Positions 55,813 to 63,743 of a stretch of 64,000 bases of DNA are shown here, piece by piece; position 1 is the first letter of the stretch, and each line of letters starts with the position of its first letter. The DNA comes from Streptomyces sp. NRRL F-2580 (GTDB lineage Bacteria > Actinomycetota > Actinomycetes > Streptomycetales > Streptomycetaceae), in NCBI RefSeq assembly GCF_000720115.1, contig NZ_JOIR01000007.1, forward strand, positions 1 to 64,000, read 5' to 3'. The notes under the pieces are model-generated. The model was not told the DNA's origin. It was given only the letters and a program-made list of their open reading frames with translations, and did not search any database. The position numbers were made by a program, and so were the translations under genes.

Positions 55813-56226
55813 ATGTCCATTCACCAGAACCTGCTCGGGGGCCCCGCCCCCACCCACCTCCCCGACGAGCCGGGCCGCGAGGCCATCGCCGCCGGCACCC
55901 CCGCCGTCGAGGTGGCCGCCGCGCACCCGACGTCCTCCCTTGCCTGGGCGATCCTCGCCGACGAGGCCTTCGCCGCCGGCAGCACGGTCGAGTCGTACGC
56001 CTACGCCCGCACGGGCTACCACCGCGGCCTCGACGCCCTGCGCCGGGCCGGCTGGAAGGGCCACGGCCCGGTGCCGTGGGAGCACGAGCCGAACCGCGGT
56101 TTCCTGCGGGCCCTGCACGCCCTGGCCCGCGCGGCCGAGGCCATCGGCGAGAAGGAGGAGTACGAGCGCTGCTCGACCTTCCTGCGCGACTCGTCCCCGA
56201 CGGCGGCGGACACGCTGAGCGCCTGA
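55813..56226 (+). CDS. DUF3151 protein (137 aa)
   Basis: A 137-residue protein of the DUF3151 family: HQNLLGGPAPTHLPDEPGREAIAAGTPAVEVAAAHPTSSLAWAILADEAFAAG and YARTGYHRGLDALRRAGWKGHGPVPWEHEPNRGFLRALHALARAAEAIGEKEEYERC. Mostly helical and cytoplasmic. It lies downstream of fba in actinobacteria, as here; function unknown. ATG 55813 (MSIHQNLL) is the start used by homologues. A kyn operon begins 167 bp downstream. Confidence 0.88.
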   Translation: MSIHQNLLGGPAPTHLPDEPGREAIAAGTPAVEVAAAHPTSSLAWAILADEAFAAGSTVESYAYARTGYHRGLDALRRAGWKGHGPVPWEHEPNRGFLRALHALARAAEAIGEKEEYERCSTFLRDSSPTAADTLSA

Positions 56227-56392
56227 TCCCGTACGGCGGGGAGTGACGCGGACCGTATTTGTGTGGTCTGTGTCACTCTCCGCTGGAGCGCCGGCGCGCC
56301 GGTGTCCTATGCTGCGGGCAGGGGACCGGGGCTCCACTCACCTCACGGAAGGAGCGGACCGCTACCCGGAAGCACGTGTCGAGGAGACAGAA

Positions 56393-57241
56393 ATGTCGAA
56401 CACCCTTGATGCCTCCGGAGTCGGCGGGTCGGACACCCCGAACCTCGACTTCGACGGCACCACCCCGTACGAGGACTACGTCCAGGCGGACGTTCTCACC
56501 CACCTCCAGCACCTCCGCTCGGACGACCCGGGCGAGATGGTCTTCCTGGTCACGACCCAGGTCATGGAGCTGTGGTTCACGGTCATCGTCCACGAGTGGG
56601 AAACCGCCGCGAAGGCCCTGCGCGAGGACCGCATCCCGGTCGCGATGGATGCGCTGAAACGTTCCCTCCGCGAACTCGAAGCCCTCAACGCCTCCTGGCG
56701 CCCGCTCGCCCAGCTCACCCCGGGCCAGTTCAACGCCTACCGTTCCGCGCTCGGCGAAGGTTCCGGTTTCCAGTCGGCGATGTACCGCCGGATGGAGTTC
56801 CTGCTCGGCGAGAAGTCCTCCTCCATGCTGGTCCCGCACCGCGGCGCCCCGCGCGTCCACGCGGAGCTGGAGAAGGCCCTCCACGAGCCGAGCCTCTACG
56901 ACGAGGTCCTGCGCCTGCTCGCCCGCCGCGGCTTCCCGGTCCCGGCCGCCGTCCTCGACCGCGACCTCTCGCTGCGCTACGAGCCCTCGGCCGAGGTCGA
57001 GGCCGTCTGGACGGGCCTCTACGCCACCCCGGACGCGCACCTGGACCTGCACCGCCTCGGCGAGGTCCTCACCGATGTCGCCGAGCTCGTCTGGCGCTGG
57101 CGCAACGACCACCTGGTCGCCACCCGCCGCGCGATGGGCGCGAAGACGGGCACGGGCGGCTCGGCCGGCGTGACCTGGCTGGAGAAGCGCGCCACGAAGA
57201 ACGTCTTCCCGGAGCTCTGGACGGCCCGCAGCCATGTCTGA
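56393..57241 (+). CDS. kynA: Tryptophan 2,3-dioxygenase
   Basis: A 282-residue haem enzyme that opens the indole ring of tryptophan to N-formylkynurenine. NLDFDGTTPYEDYVQADVLTHLQHLRSDDPGEMVFLVTTQVMELWFTVIVHEW gives the N-terminal helices; RLSPGQF-like QLTPGQFNAYRSALGEGSGFQSAMYRRMEFLLG, and WRWRNDHLVATRRAMGAKTGTGGSAGVTWLEK with the proximal-His region and the conserved GTGGS. It starts at ATG 56393 with GAGGAG upstream. Kynureninase overlaps its end by eight bases, so the two are coupled. Part of the kynurenine pathway to anthranilate. Confidence 0.97.
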   Translation: MSNTLDASGVGGSDTPNLDFDGTTPYEDYVQADVLTHLQHLRSDDPGEMVFLVTTQVMELWFTVIVHEWETAAKALREDRIPVAMDALKRSLRELEALNASWRPLAQLTPGQFNAYRSALGEGSGFQSAMYRRMEFLLGEKSSSMLVPHRGAPRVHAELEKALHEPSLYDEVLRLLARRGFPVPAAVLDRDLSLRYEPSAEVEAVWTGLYATPDAHLDLHRLGEVLTDVAELVWRWRNDHLVATRRAMGAKTGTGGSAGVTWLEKRATKNVFPELWTARSHV

Positions 57242-58439
57242 GACCTCCGGCCCCGCCGACCTGGCGGCCCGCGCGGCGTCCCTGGACACCGCCGACGAGC
57301 TGGCCAAGCTCCGCGGGCGCTTCACCCTCCCCGACGGAGTCGTCTACCTGGACGGCAACTCCCTCGGCGCGCTCCCGGCCGGCGTCGCCGACACGACCGC
57401 CGACGTCGTCTCCCGGCAGTGGGGCGAGCTCCTCATCCGGTCCTGGGACGAGAGCGGCTGGTGGACCGCCCCCGAGCGGATCGGCGACAAGATCGCCCCG
57501 CTCGTCGGCGCGGCCCCCGGCCAGGTCGTCGTCGGCGACTCCACCAGCGTCAACCTCTTCAAGGCCCTGGTCGGCGCGGCCCGCCTCGCCGCCCCCGGCC
57601 GGACCCGGATGCTGGTCGACGCGGCCACCTTCCCGACCGACGGCTACATAGCGGAGTCGGCGGCCCGGATGACGGGCCTGACCGTCACCCCGGTGGACCC
57701 TTCGCACGCGGCCGAGGCGATGGACGCGGACACCGCCGTGGTCCTCCTGAACCACGTCGACTACCGCACCGGGCGCCTCCACGACCTGCCCGCCCTCACC
57801 GCGGCGGCCCGAGCCGCCGGGGCGGTCACGGTCTGGGACCTCTGCCACTCCGCCGGGGCCCTCCCCGTCGGCCTCGACGCGCACGCCGTCGACCTCGCGG
57901 TCGGCTGCACGTACAAGTACCTCAACGGCGGTCCGGGTTCCCCGGCGTACCTGTACATCGCCGCGCGCCACCAGGCCGGCTTCGACTCCCCGCTCCCGGG
58001 CTGGAACGGGCACGCGGACCCCTTCGCGATGACCCCGGCCTTCGAGGCGGCCGAGGGCGCGACCCGCGGCCGCGTCGGCACCCCGGACATCCTGTCCATG
58101 CTGGCGCTGGAGTCGGCCCTCGACGCCTGGGAGGGCGTCTCCGTCGAGGCCGTACGGGCCAAGTCGCTCGCCCTGACCGATTTCTTCCTCGAATGCGTGG
58201 CGGCGTACGTCCCGCAGGGCCGGGTCGAGTCGGTCACCCCGGACGGGCACGGGCAGCGCGGCAGCCAGATCTCGCTGCGCACCGAGAACGCCCGTGAGGT
58301 CATGGGGGAACTCATCTCCCGCGGGGTCATCGGCGACTTCCGCGCGCCCGACGTCCTGCGCTTCGGCTTCACCCCGCTCTACGTCGGTTTCGCCGACGCC
58401 GAGCGCGCCGCGCGCACACTGGGTCGCATTTTCGGGTGA
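57234..58439 (+). CDS. kynU: Kynureninase
   Basis: A 401-residue PLP enzyme that cleaves kynurenine to anthranilate and alanine. VYLDGNSLGALPAGVADT at the start, GDSTSVNLFKALVGAARL, LLNHVDYRTGRLHD, VWDLCHSAGALPVGLDAHAVDLAVGCTYKYLNGGPGSPAYLYI with the PLP Lys in TYKYLNGG. The family's typical GTPDILSMLALESALD is present. It starts at ATG 57234, overlapping kynA by eight bases. A strong hairpin follows 22 bp after the stop, before the formamidase-like gene. Confidence 0.97.
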   Translation: MSETSGPADLAARAASLDTADELAKLRGRFTLPDGVVYLDGNSLGALPAGVADTTADVVSRQWGELLIRSWDESGWWTAPERIGDKIAPLVGAAPGQVVVGDSTSVNLFKALVGAARLAAPGRTRMLVDAATFPTDGYIAESAARMTGLTVTPVDPSHAAEAMDADTAVVLLNHVDYRTGRLHDLPALTAAARAAGAVTVWDLCHSAGALPVGLDAHAVDLAVGCTYKYLNGGPGSPAYLYIAARHQAGFDSPLPGWNGHADPFAMTPAFEAAEGATRGRVGTPDILSMLALESALDAWEGVSVEAVRAKSLALTDFFLECVAAYVPQGRVESVTPDGHGQRGSQISLRTENAREVMGELISRGVIGDFRAPDVLRFGFTPLYVGFADAERAARTLGRIFG

Positions 58440-58461
58440 CTCGGTAGCGAAACGTCACATC

Positions 58462-58497
58462 ACCGGGCGGGCGGGGCTACGGCTCCGTCCGCCCGGT
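58462..58497 (+). terminator. 16-bp hairpin terminator after kynU
   Basis: ACCGGGCGGGCGGGGC, loop TACG, GCTCCGTCCGCCCGGT, 16 pairs including G-T wobbles. Confidence 0.85.
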
Positions 58498-58610
58498 CAC
58501 ATCCCGGACCCTGCACGGAACCTCTCGTTCCAGACTGATACGGTCCCGCTCTGCCGGAACACCGGAACATCTGTCCCCGCTGTCCCACGCGTTACCGAGA
58601 GGTTGAGCCG

Positions 58611-59492
58611 ATGACGGACCCCGCCGCCGTGGAACGGGACGCCGCCGAGGCCGCCTCGGCCTTCTCCCATCCGGCCGTCGCGCCGGACGCGACCGGCGCG
58701 TACGGGGAACACCCCGACCAGGTCGTCGACTTCTACGCCCCGCGAGCCGAGACCCCGGGCGGCCCGGTCCCGCTGGTGGCCGTCCTGCACGGCGGCGCGT
58801 GGCGGGCCCCGTACGACAGGCGGCACATCACCCCCTTCGCGGACTTCCTGGCCCGGTGCGGTTTCGCCGTCGCGAACGTCGAGTACCGGCGCGGGAGTTC
58901 CCTCCCGCACCAGCACGCCGACGGGCCGGTCGCCGGGCGCTGGCCGGAGACCTTCGACGACGTCGCCGCCGCGATGGACGCCCTCCCGGAGCTGGCCGCC
59001 GCCGCGCTCCCGCAGGCCGATGTCCGCCGCCTGGTCGTGACCGGCCACTCGGCGGGCGGGCACCTCGCGCTGTGGGCCGCTGCCCGGCACGTGCTCCCGT
59101 ACGGCTCCCCGTGGAGGCTGCCCTCCCCGCCGGTGCTGCGCGGCGTGGTGGCGCTGGCGCCGATCGCGGACTTCGAGGTGGCGGAGGAGCTGGGCGTGTG
59201 CGGCGGCGCGAGCGCGCAGCTGCTGGGCGGCGAGGCGTACTTCGCGGACCGCCTGCCGTACGCGGACCCGGCGGCCCTGCTGCCGACGGGGATCGCCACG
59301 GCGGTGGTGCAGGGACGGGACGACATCGTGGTCCCGCAGCAGGTGGCCGAGGCGTACGTGGCGGCCGCGGCGAAGGCGGGCGAGATGGTGGGGCTGACGC
59401 TCCTCGACGGGATCGGGCACTTCCCGCTCATCGACCCGGCGGCGGACGCGTGCGCGGTGGTGTCGGAGGAGATCGCGCAACTGGCCTGGTAG
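58611..59492 (+). CDS. Alpha/beta hydrolase, probable kynurenine formamidase (293 aa)
   Basis: An alpha/beta hydrolase with the HGGAW oxyanion motif (VAVLHGGAWRAPYDRRHITPFADFLARCGFAVANVEYRRG), the nucleophile elbow GHSAGGHLALWAA, and the late Asp and His (VVQGRDDIVVPQQVAEAY, GIGHFPLIDP). Arylformamidases of this kind (N-formylkynurenine to kynurenine) have exactly these motifs. That function would complete the path between the TDO and kynureninase just upstream; it is strongly suggested by context but not certain. ATG 58611 has GAGAGG upstream. It has its own position after a terminator. Confidence 0.85.
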   Translation: MTDPAAVERDAAEAASAFSHPAVAPDATGAYGEHPDQVVDFYAPRAETPGGPVPLVAVLHGGAWRAPYDRRHITPFADFLARCGFAVANVEYRRGSSLPHQHADGPVAGRWPETFDDVAAAMDALPELAAAALPQADVRRLVVTGHSAGGHLALWAAARHVLPYGSPWRLPSPPVLRGVVALAPIADFEVAEELGVCGGASAQLLGGEAYFADRLPYADPAALLPTGIATAVVQGRDDIVVPQQVAEAYVAAAAKAGEMVGLTLLDGIGHFPLIDPAADACAVVSEEIAQLAW

Positions 59493-59637
59493 CGGCCGAC
59501 GGTCAGTGGCCGGCGGCCCGCCGGGGACCGGGGCGGGGTGCCCGTCCCGGCTGTTCCGGCGGTGTGCGAGGATCCGCGCACAGGCACCGAGCCCCGGTGG
59601 ACCGAGGGCTCTTGGACCGGTCGGCGGGAGGGCGGAC

Positions 59638-59679
59638 ATGAGCAGCAGCACCCTGTGGCGGTTCGGGGAGCGCGCGTAA
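59638..59679 (+). CDS. Possible 13-aa leader peptide
   Basis: ATG 59638 has GGGAGG seven bases upstream and encodes MSSSTLWRFGERA, then TAA. The stop overlaps the next gene's ATG by one base (TAATG at 59677-59681). It may couple translation or sense a nutrient. A 13-codon frame can occur by chance. Confidence 0.45.
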   Translation: MSSSTLWRFGERA

Positions 59680-59957
59680 TGGCCCGGTGGGGGCTGCTCG
59701 TCGAGCAGCACATGGGCAGTGGTGAGGGCCGCGAGTGGTCCATCAAGGTCCTGGGGCACGTCGACGGGACGCGCGAGGAGGCGGTCGCCGCACTGCGGGA
59801 ACACGCCGAAGACTACAAACCCCAGCACCCGTACAGGCCGAAGCGACGGGTGCTGTACCGGGACGGCGATTCCTTCCTGTTGGTCCTGGACGGACGCTGG
59901 CAGGTCTTCCACTGCCGGTTCACGGTGGCGGAGCAGCTGAGCGACAGCGCGGGCTGA
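59679..59957 (+). CDS. Conserved small hypothetical protein (92 aa)
   Basis: A soluble 92-residue protein: MARWGLLVEQHMGSGEGREWSIKVLGHVDGTREEAVAALREHAEDYKPQHPYRPKRRVLYRDGDSFLLVLDGRWQVFHCRFTVAEQL. The order strand-helix-strand-strand (WSIKVLGH, EEAVAALREHAEDY, RRVLYRDG, FLLVLDGRWQVFHCRFTVAE) suggests a small alpha/beta fold. Its length and the ending FTVAEQL are kept in many Streptomyces homologues by memory. Function unknown. The start is ATG 59679, one base overlapping the leader peptide's stop. Confidence 0.78.
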   Translation: MARWGLLVEQHMGSGEGREWSIKVLGHVDGTREEAVAALREHAEDYKPQHPYRPKRRVLYRDGDSFLLVLDGRWQVFHCRFTVAEQLSDSAG

Positions 59958-60089
59958 GGGGCGGCCCGGCGCGCGGGCAGGATCTCGCCAACTCCCCCTC
60001 CCTGCGGTGGTATCGGCTGATCATGCGACGAGGATCTATGTACTGTGGCCCAGACAGTTCCTGAGCATGTTCAAAAAATGGGGGGAACG

Positions 60090-61775
60090 GTGCGCAGTCG
60101 CCGTCTCGTAATTTCCGTTGCCGTCATAGCGGCCACGGTCGGTCTCGTCCCGGGGATGGCCCACGCGGCCGGTCCCGGCGCTCCGGTCGCACCGGTCGCG
60201 CAGGGCGCGCAGGGCGTGGCCGCTCCCGCCGTGGATCTGGGGAAGGCCGCGGCGCCGAACTTCAAGACCTTCAAGAGCCCCGCCGAGCGCTCGGTCCGCA
60301 AGGACCTGCCCGGCGGGAAGGCCGGGGCCAGCGCCTCGCAGGCCGCCGGCAACCCGGACCTGGCCATCGTGCTGAACGCGGCGAGCACCACCGCGCACGC
60401 ACTGGACCTGGAGACCACCGTCATCAGCGCGGACTCCACGCTGAAGGTCACCGTCGACTGGGGCGACGGGAACACCGACGGGATGGACGCCTACGGCTCC
60501 ACCGTCCTCAAGAGCAGCCACACCTACGCCGAACTCGGCGAGTACACCGTCAAGGTCACCGTGACGGACCCGGCGAACCAGGCCGAGGTCGTCAACGAGT
60601 TCCAGGTCATGACCGCGGGCTCGGACTTCGTCCCGTACGCGCCCACCCGCCTCCTCGACACCCGTGACGGGACCGGCGCGGCCAAGGGCAAGGTCGCCCC
60701 GTACGGCTCCACCCGCGTGAAGGTCGGCGGCAACGGCGCCATCCCCGCCGGGGTCACCGCCGTCGTCCTCAACCTGACCGTCACGAACACCACCGCGGGC
60801 GGGCACGTCACGGCGTTCCCCGAGGGCACGGAGCGTCCGACCACGTCGAACGTCAACTTCGAGGCGGGCCAGAGCGTCCCGAACCTGGTGATCGTGCCGG
60901 TCGGCAAGAACGGCTACGTGGAGCTCGCCAACCGCGGCGAGGCGTCGGTCGACCTGATCGCCGACGTGACCGGCTACTTCACCCGGACCGAGGCGAGCGG
61001 CTACGCGCCGATGACCCCGGCCCGTTTCGTCGACACCCGCGAGGGTCTCGGCACGAACAAGGGCCAGCTCGGCGGGCGGAAGACCTTCTCCACCCAGATC
61101 GGCGGCCTGCGCGGCGTGCCCGAGGGCATCACCGCCGTGGCGCTCAACGTGACGGTCACCAACCCGAAGGAGGCCGGCCACCTGTCGGTCTTCCCGGGCG
61201 GCGGCGCCATCCCGACCGCCTCCAACCTGAACTTCACCCCCGGTCAGACCATCGCCAACTCGGTGATCGTGCCGGTCGGTGCGGACGGCAGGATCAGCGT
61301 CTTCAACGGCGCCTGGGCGGGCACCGACGTGATCGTCGATGTCGTCGGCCACTACAGCAAGGACAGCAAGGCGTCCTTCATGCCGCTCCAGCCGGGCCGC
61401 ATGATCGACACCCGTGACCCCGCCTGGCCCTACGGCCCGTTGCGCGCCCGGAACTACATCTACACCTACAACGGGATCTCGCCCGGCGAGGTGGGCATCG
61501 ACGGGTACGTGCTGAACACCACCGTGACCAACACGACCGGCACCGGTTTCCTGTCGGTCGCACCGGACCCGAACTCGGTCCAGCAGTACAAGGACAAGAC
61601 CGCGGTCTTCCCGCCGCGCCCCGGCTCCTCGACCCTGAACTGGACGGCCGGCAAGACCGTCCCGAACCTGGTCCAGGCGAGCTCCGGCAACAACGGAATC
61701 GTCGACTACTGGAACCAGGGCTGGGAGGACGTCGACCTCGTCGTCGACATCTTCGGCTACTACGAGTCCAAGTGA
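60090..61775 (+). CDS. Secreted protein with PKD domain and three beta-repeats (561 aa)
   Basis: Residues 1-29 form a signal peptide (VRSRRLVISVAVIAATVGLVPGMAHAA). Residues 85-170 are a PKD-like domain (STLKVTVDWGDGNTDG, SHTYAELGEYTVKVTVTDPAN). Three repeats of about 120 residues follow, each with an RxxDTRDG-type start (TRLLDTRDG, ARFVDTREG, GRMIDTRDP), an ALNVTVT-type strand and an SNLNFxxGQxxxN motif. This repeat is common in secreted Streptomyces proteins; its role is unknown and could be adhesion or glycan binding. GTG 60090 is chosen (GGGGGA upstream); ATG 60078 in the same frame is an alternative. A bidirectional terminator follows. Confidence 0.85.
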   Translation: MRSRRLVISVAVIAATVGLVPGMAHAAGPGAPVAPVAQGAQGVAAPAVDLGKAAAPNFKTFKSPAERSVRKDLPGGKAGASASQAAGNPDLAIVLNAASTTAHALDLETTVISADSTLKVTVDWGDGNTDGMDAYGSTVLKSSHTYAELGEYTVKVTVTDPANQAEVVNEFQVMTAGSDFVPYAPTRLLDTRDGTGAAKGKVAPYGSTRVKVGGNGAIPAGVTAVVLNLTVTNTTAGGHVTAFPEGTERPTTSNVNFEAGQSVPNLVIVPVGKNGYVELANRGEASVDLIADVTGYFTRTEASGYAPMTPARFVDTREGLGTNKGQLGGRKTFSTQIGGLRGVPEGITAVALNVTVTNPKEAGHLSVFPGGGAIPTASNLNFTPGQTIANSVIVPVGADGRISVFNGAWAGTDVIVDVVGHYSKDSKASFMPLQPGRMIDTRDPAWPYGPLRARNYIYTYNGISPGEVGIDGYVLNTTVTNTTGTGFLSVAPDPNSVQQYKDKTAVFPPRPGSSTLNWTAGKTVPNLVQASSGNNGIVDYWNQGWEDVDLVVDIFGYYESK

Positions 61776-61786
61776 TCCACCGCTGA

Positions 61787-61820
61787 GCGCCCCGGGGACG
61801 GTCCGCCGTCCCCGCGGCGC
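61787..61820. terminator. Bidirectional hairpin terminator
   Basis: GCGCCCCGGGGACGG, loop TCCG, CCGTCCCCGCGGCGC: 14 pairs with one C-C mismatch. It lies two bases before the MASE1 stop (minus strand) and 12 bp after the repeat protein. Confidence 0.8.
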
Positions 61821-61821
61821 C

Positions 61822-62790
61822 CTAGCGTTCCGGTCTGCCCCGCGCGAGGTGTTCCACCAGTTCGGCGAGGTCCTCGCAGACCTGCTCGATCTTCAGGCGG
61901 ACGTTGTTCTGTTCGGTGACCATCGCCGACAGGAGCAGCCCGGTCAGGGCCGCCGCCCCGTTGAGGGCCTGGAGGTTGATCATGATGGCCAGCAGGCCCT
62001 GCCCGTCGAACGGCCCCGTGCGGTCGCTCGCCGCCGAGATCGCCAGGACGGACACGAGCAGGGTGCACGGCGCGCTGCCGGCCAGCTGGAAGCGTACGGC
62101 CGCCCAGATGATCACCGGGAAGACGAGGAACAGCAGGGACAGGGAGCTCCGGGTGGCCACGACGGTGACGACGACGGACGTGAGCACCAGGGCCGACACC
62201 TCGGCCACGCGGTAGCCGCCCTCCCCGGGCCGGCGGATGCGGCGCAGGACGAGCAGGAGCGGCGTCACCACGAGCACACCCATCGCGTCCCCGGCCCACC
62301 AGGCCGACCACACCGGCCAGAACCGCGCCGAGGGCAGGTCGCCGCTGAGCACCAGCGTCCAGGTCCCGATGGTGGCGCTGATCAGCATCGGCAGCAGACC
62401 GCCCAGGAAGACCAGCGCCAGGGCGTCCCGCAGCCGGTCGACCTCGCTGCGGAAGCCCACCCGGCGCAGCATCAGGTACGCGCACACGGGTGCGAGGGTG
62501 TTCCCCGCGACGATGCCGAGGCCGGAGAGGTTGAAGTCGCCGATCCGCTCGATGGCGAGGTACGTGCCGAGGGCGATCCCCGGCCAGGTCCGCAGCCCCA
62601 GCCAGAGCAGGGCGGCGAGGGCGATGCCGGTGGGCGGCCACAGGGGCGTGACCTCGGCCCCGTTGACGATCACGGACTGGTGCAGGCCGATCCGTCCGCC
62701 CACGTAGTAGGCGAGGGCGACGGCGAGGATCAGCAGGACAGCTGTGGACAGACGTCGCCATTCCTCGGTGCGCACCACAGCATCAGACAA
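61822..62790 (-). CDS. MASE1-type membrane sensor protein (322 aa)
   Basis: An integral membrane protein with about eight helices of the MASE1 sensor domain (AVLLILAVALAYYVGGRIGL, VTPLWPPTGIALAALLWLGLRTWPGIALGTY, IVAGNTLAPVCAYLMLR, ALALVFLGGLLPMLISATIG, WSAWWAGDAMGVLVVTPLLLVLRR). The last ~35 residues form a coiled coil (VRLKIEQVCEDLAELVEHLARG). Normally MASE1 feeds a kinase, GGDEF or phosphatase domain in the same polypeptide; here no such domain follows. Its start overlaps the stop of the SpoIIE-type phosphatase gene by eight bases, so the output is likely that phosphatase. Confidence 0.88.
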   Translation of the reverse strand: MSDAVVRTEEWRRLSTAVLLILAVALAYYVGGRIGLHQSVIVNGAEVTPLWPPTGIALAALLWLGLRTWPGIALGTYLAIERIGDFNLSGLGIVAGNTLAPVCAYLMLRRVGFRSEVDRLRDALALVFLGGLLPMLISATIGTWTLVLSGDLPSARFWPVWSAWWAGDAMGVLVVTPLLLVLRRIRRPGEGGYRVAEVSALVLTSVVVTVVATRSSLSLLFLVFPVIIWAAVRFQLAGSAPCTLLVSVLAISAASDRTGPFDGQGLLAIMINLQALNGAAALTGLLLSAMVTEQNNVRLKIEQVCEDLAELVEHLARGRPER

Positions 62791-63631
62791 CAGGCCCGCG
62801 CCCCGGCGGGGCGTGACGCGCCGCGTCGTGGGTCAGGACGAGCACTGCGGCGTCATCGGCATGGCCGGTGGAGTCGGCCACCTTCATCACCTCGGCGGCC
62901 AGCTCGTCGGGATCGGTGCCCGCCGCCTCCCGCACGACGCGTACGACGCGCTCCAGCCCCACCTCGATCGGGAACCTCGGGCCCTCGACGACGCCGTCGG
63001 TGAGCAGGACGATCGATCCCGCCGTCGTCAGACGGCGCCGGGTCACGCCGTACCCCGATCCGGACTGCAGGTTCAGCGGCAGTCCGCCGTCGTCCTCGGT
63101 GATCCCGTACTGGCCGTCGACGGTGGCCCAGACCGAGGGCACGTGCCCGGCCCGGGCGCTCTCCAGCTCCCACGTCCGCGGATCGAAGCGGAGCAGGCTG
63201 CAGGTCGCGAAGAGATCGCGGTCCATGGAGAGCAGCACCTCGTTGGCCCGGCCGAGCACCTCGCCCGGATCGGCGACCACGGCAGACACGGCCCGCAGAC
63301 AGATCCGGATCTGCCCCATGAAGGCGGCCGCGTCCACGTCGTGTCCCTGGACGTCGCCGATGCAGAAGGCGAGGGCGCCCTCGGGCAGCTGGAAGCCGTC
63401 GTACCAGTCGCCGCCGATGTCCAGGCCGTGCCGGGCGGGCGCGTACCGGGCCGCGGCGCGCAGCCCCGGCAGCACGGGCAGGGCGGTGGGCAGCATCTCG
63501 CGCTGCAGCGCCTCGGCCAGCTCGACCCGGGCCTGCTGCAGCTCGACCCCTTGCCGCGCCTGGGCGGTGAGCCGTCCGAGCATGCTGAGGAGGTCGGCGC
63601 TCGCCACGCGCGGGGGGCGGCGCGGGCTCAT
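62783..63631 (-). CDS. SpoIIE-type PP2C phosphatase coupled to a MASE1 protein (282 aa)
   Basis: A stand-alone PP2C/SpoIIE domain with a short N-terminal helix (LLSMLGRLTAQARQGVELQQARVELAEALQREMLP). Motifs: DIGGDWYDGFQLPEGALAFCIGDVQGHDVDAAAFMGQIRICLRA, RAGHVPSVWATV, TAGSIVLLTDGVVEGP, and GHADDAAVLVLTHD. The metal Asp residues of GDWYD, GDVQGHD and HADD are present. It probably dephosphorylates an anti-anti-sigma protein. The start ATG 63631 (MSPRRPP) has GGAG seven bases upstream. It overlaps the MASE1 gene by eight bases, consistent with a split sensor-phosphatase system. Confidence 0.9.
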   Translation of the reverse strand: MSPRRPPRVASADLLSMLGRLTAQARQGVELQQARVELAEALQREMLPTALPVLPGLRAAARYAPARHGLDIGGDWYDGFQLPEGALAFCIGDVQGHDVDAAAFMGQIRICLRAVSAVVADPGEVLGRANEVLLSMDRDLFATCSLLRFDPRTWELESARAGHVPSVWATVDGQYGITEDDGGLPLNLQSGSGYGVTRRRLTTAGSIVLLTDGVVEGPRFPIEVGLERVVRVVREAAGTDPDELAAEVMKVADSTGHADDAAVLVLTHDAARHAPPGRGPVV

Positions 63632-63743
63632 GGAACGCTCCGAGGTGCATCCATTCGTCCCTGCTTCCGCTCCGTTCACGAGCCCGTGCACATCATATTT
63701 CCGGGCACCCGGAACGCGCCCCCCGAGACGGCCCCGGGGGGCT

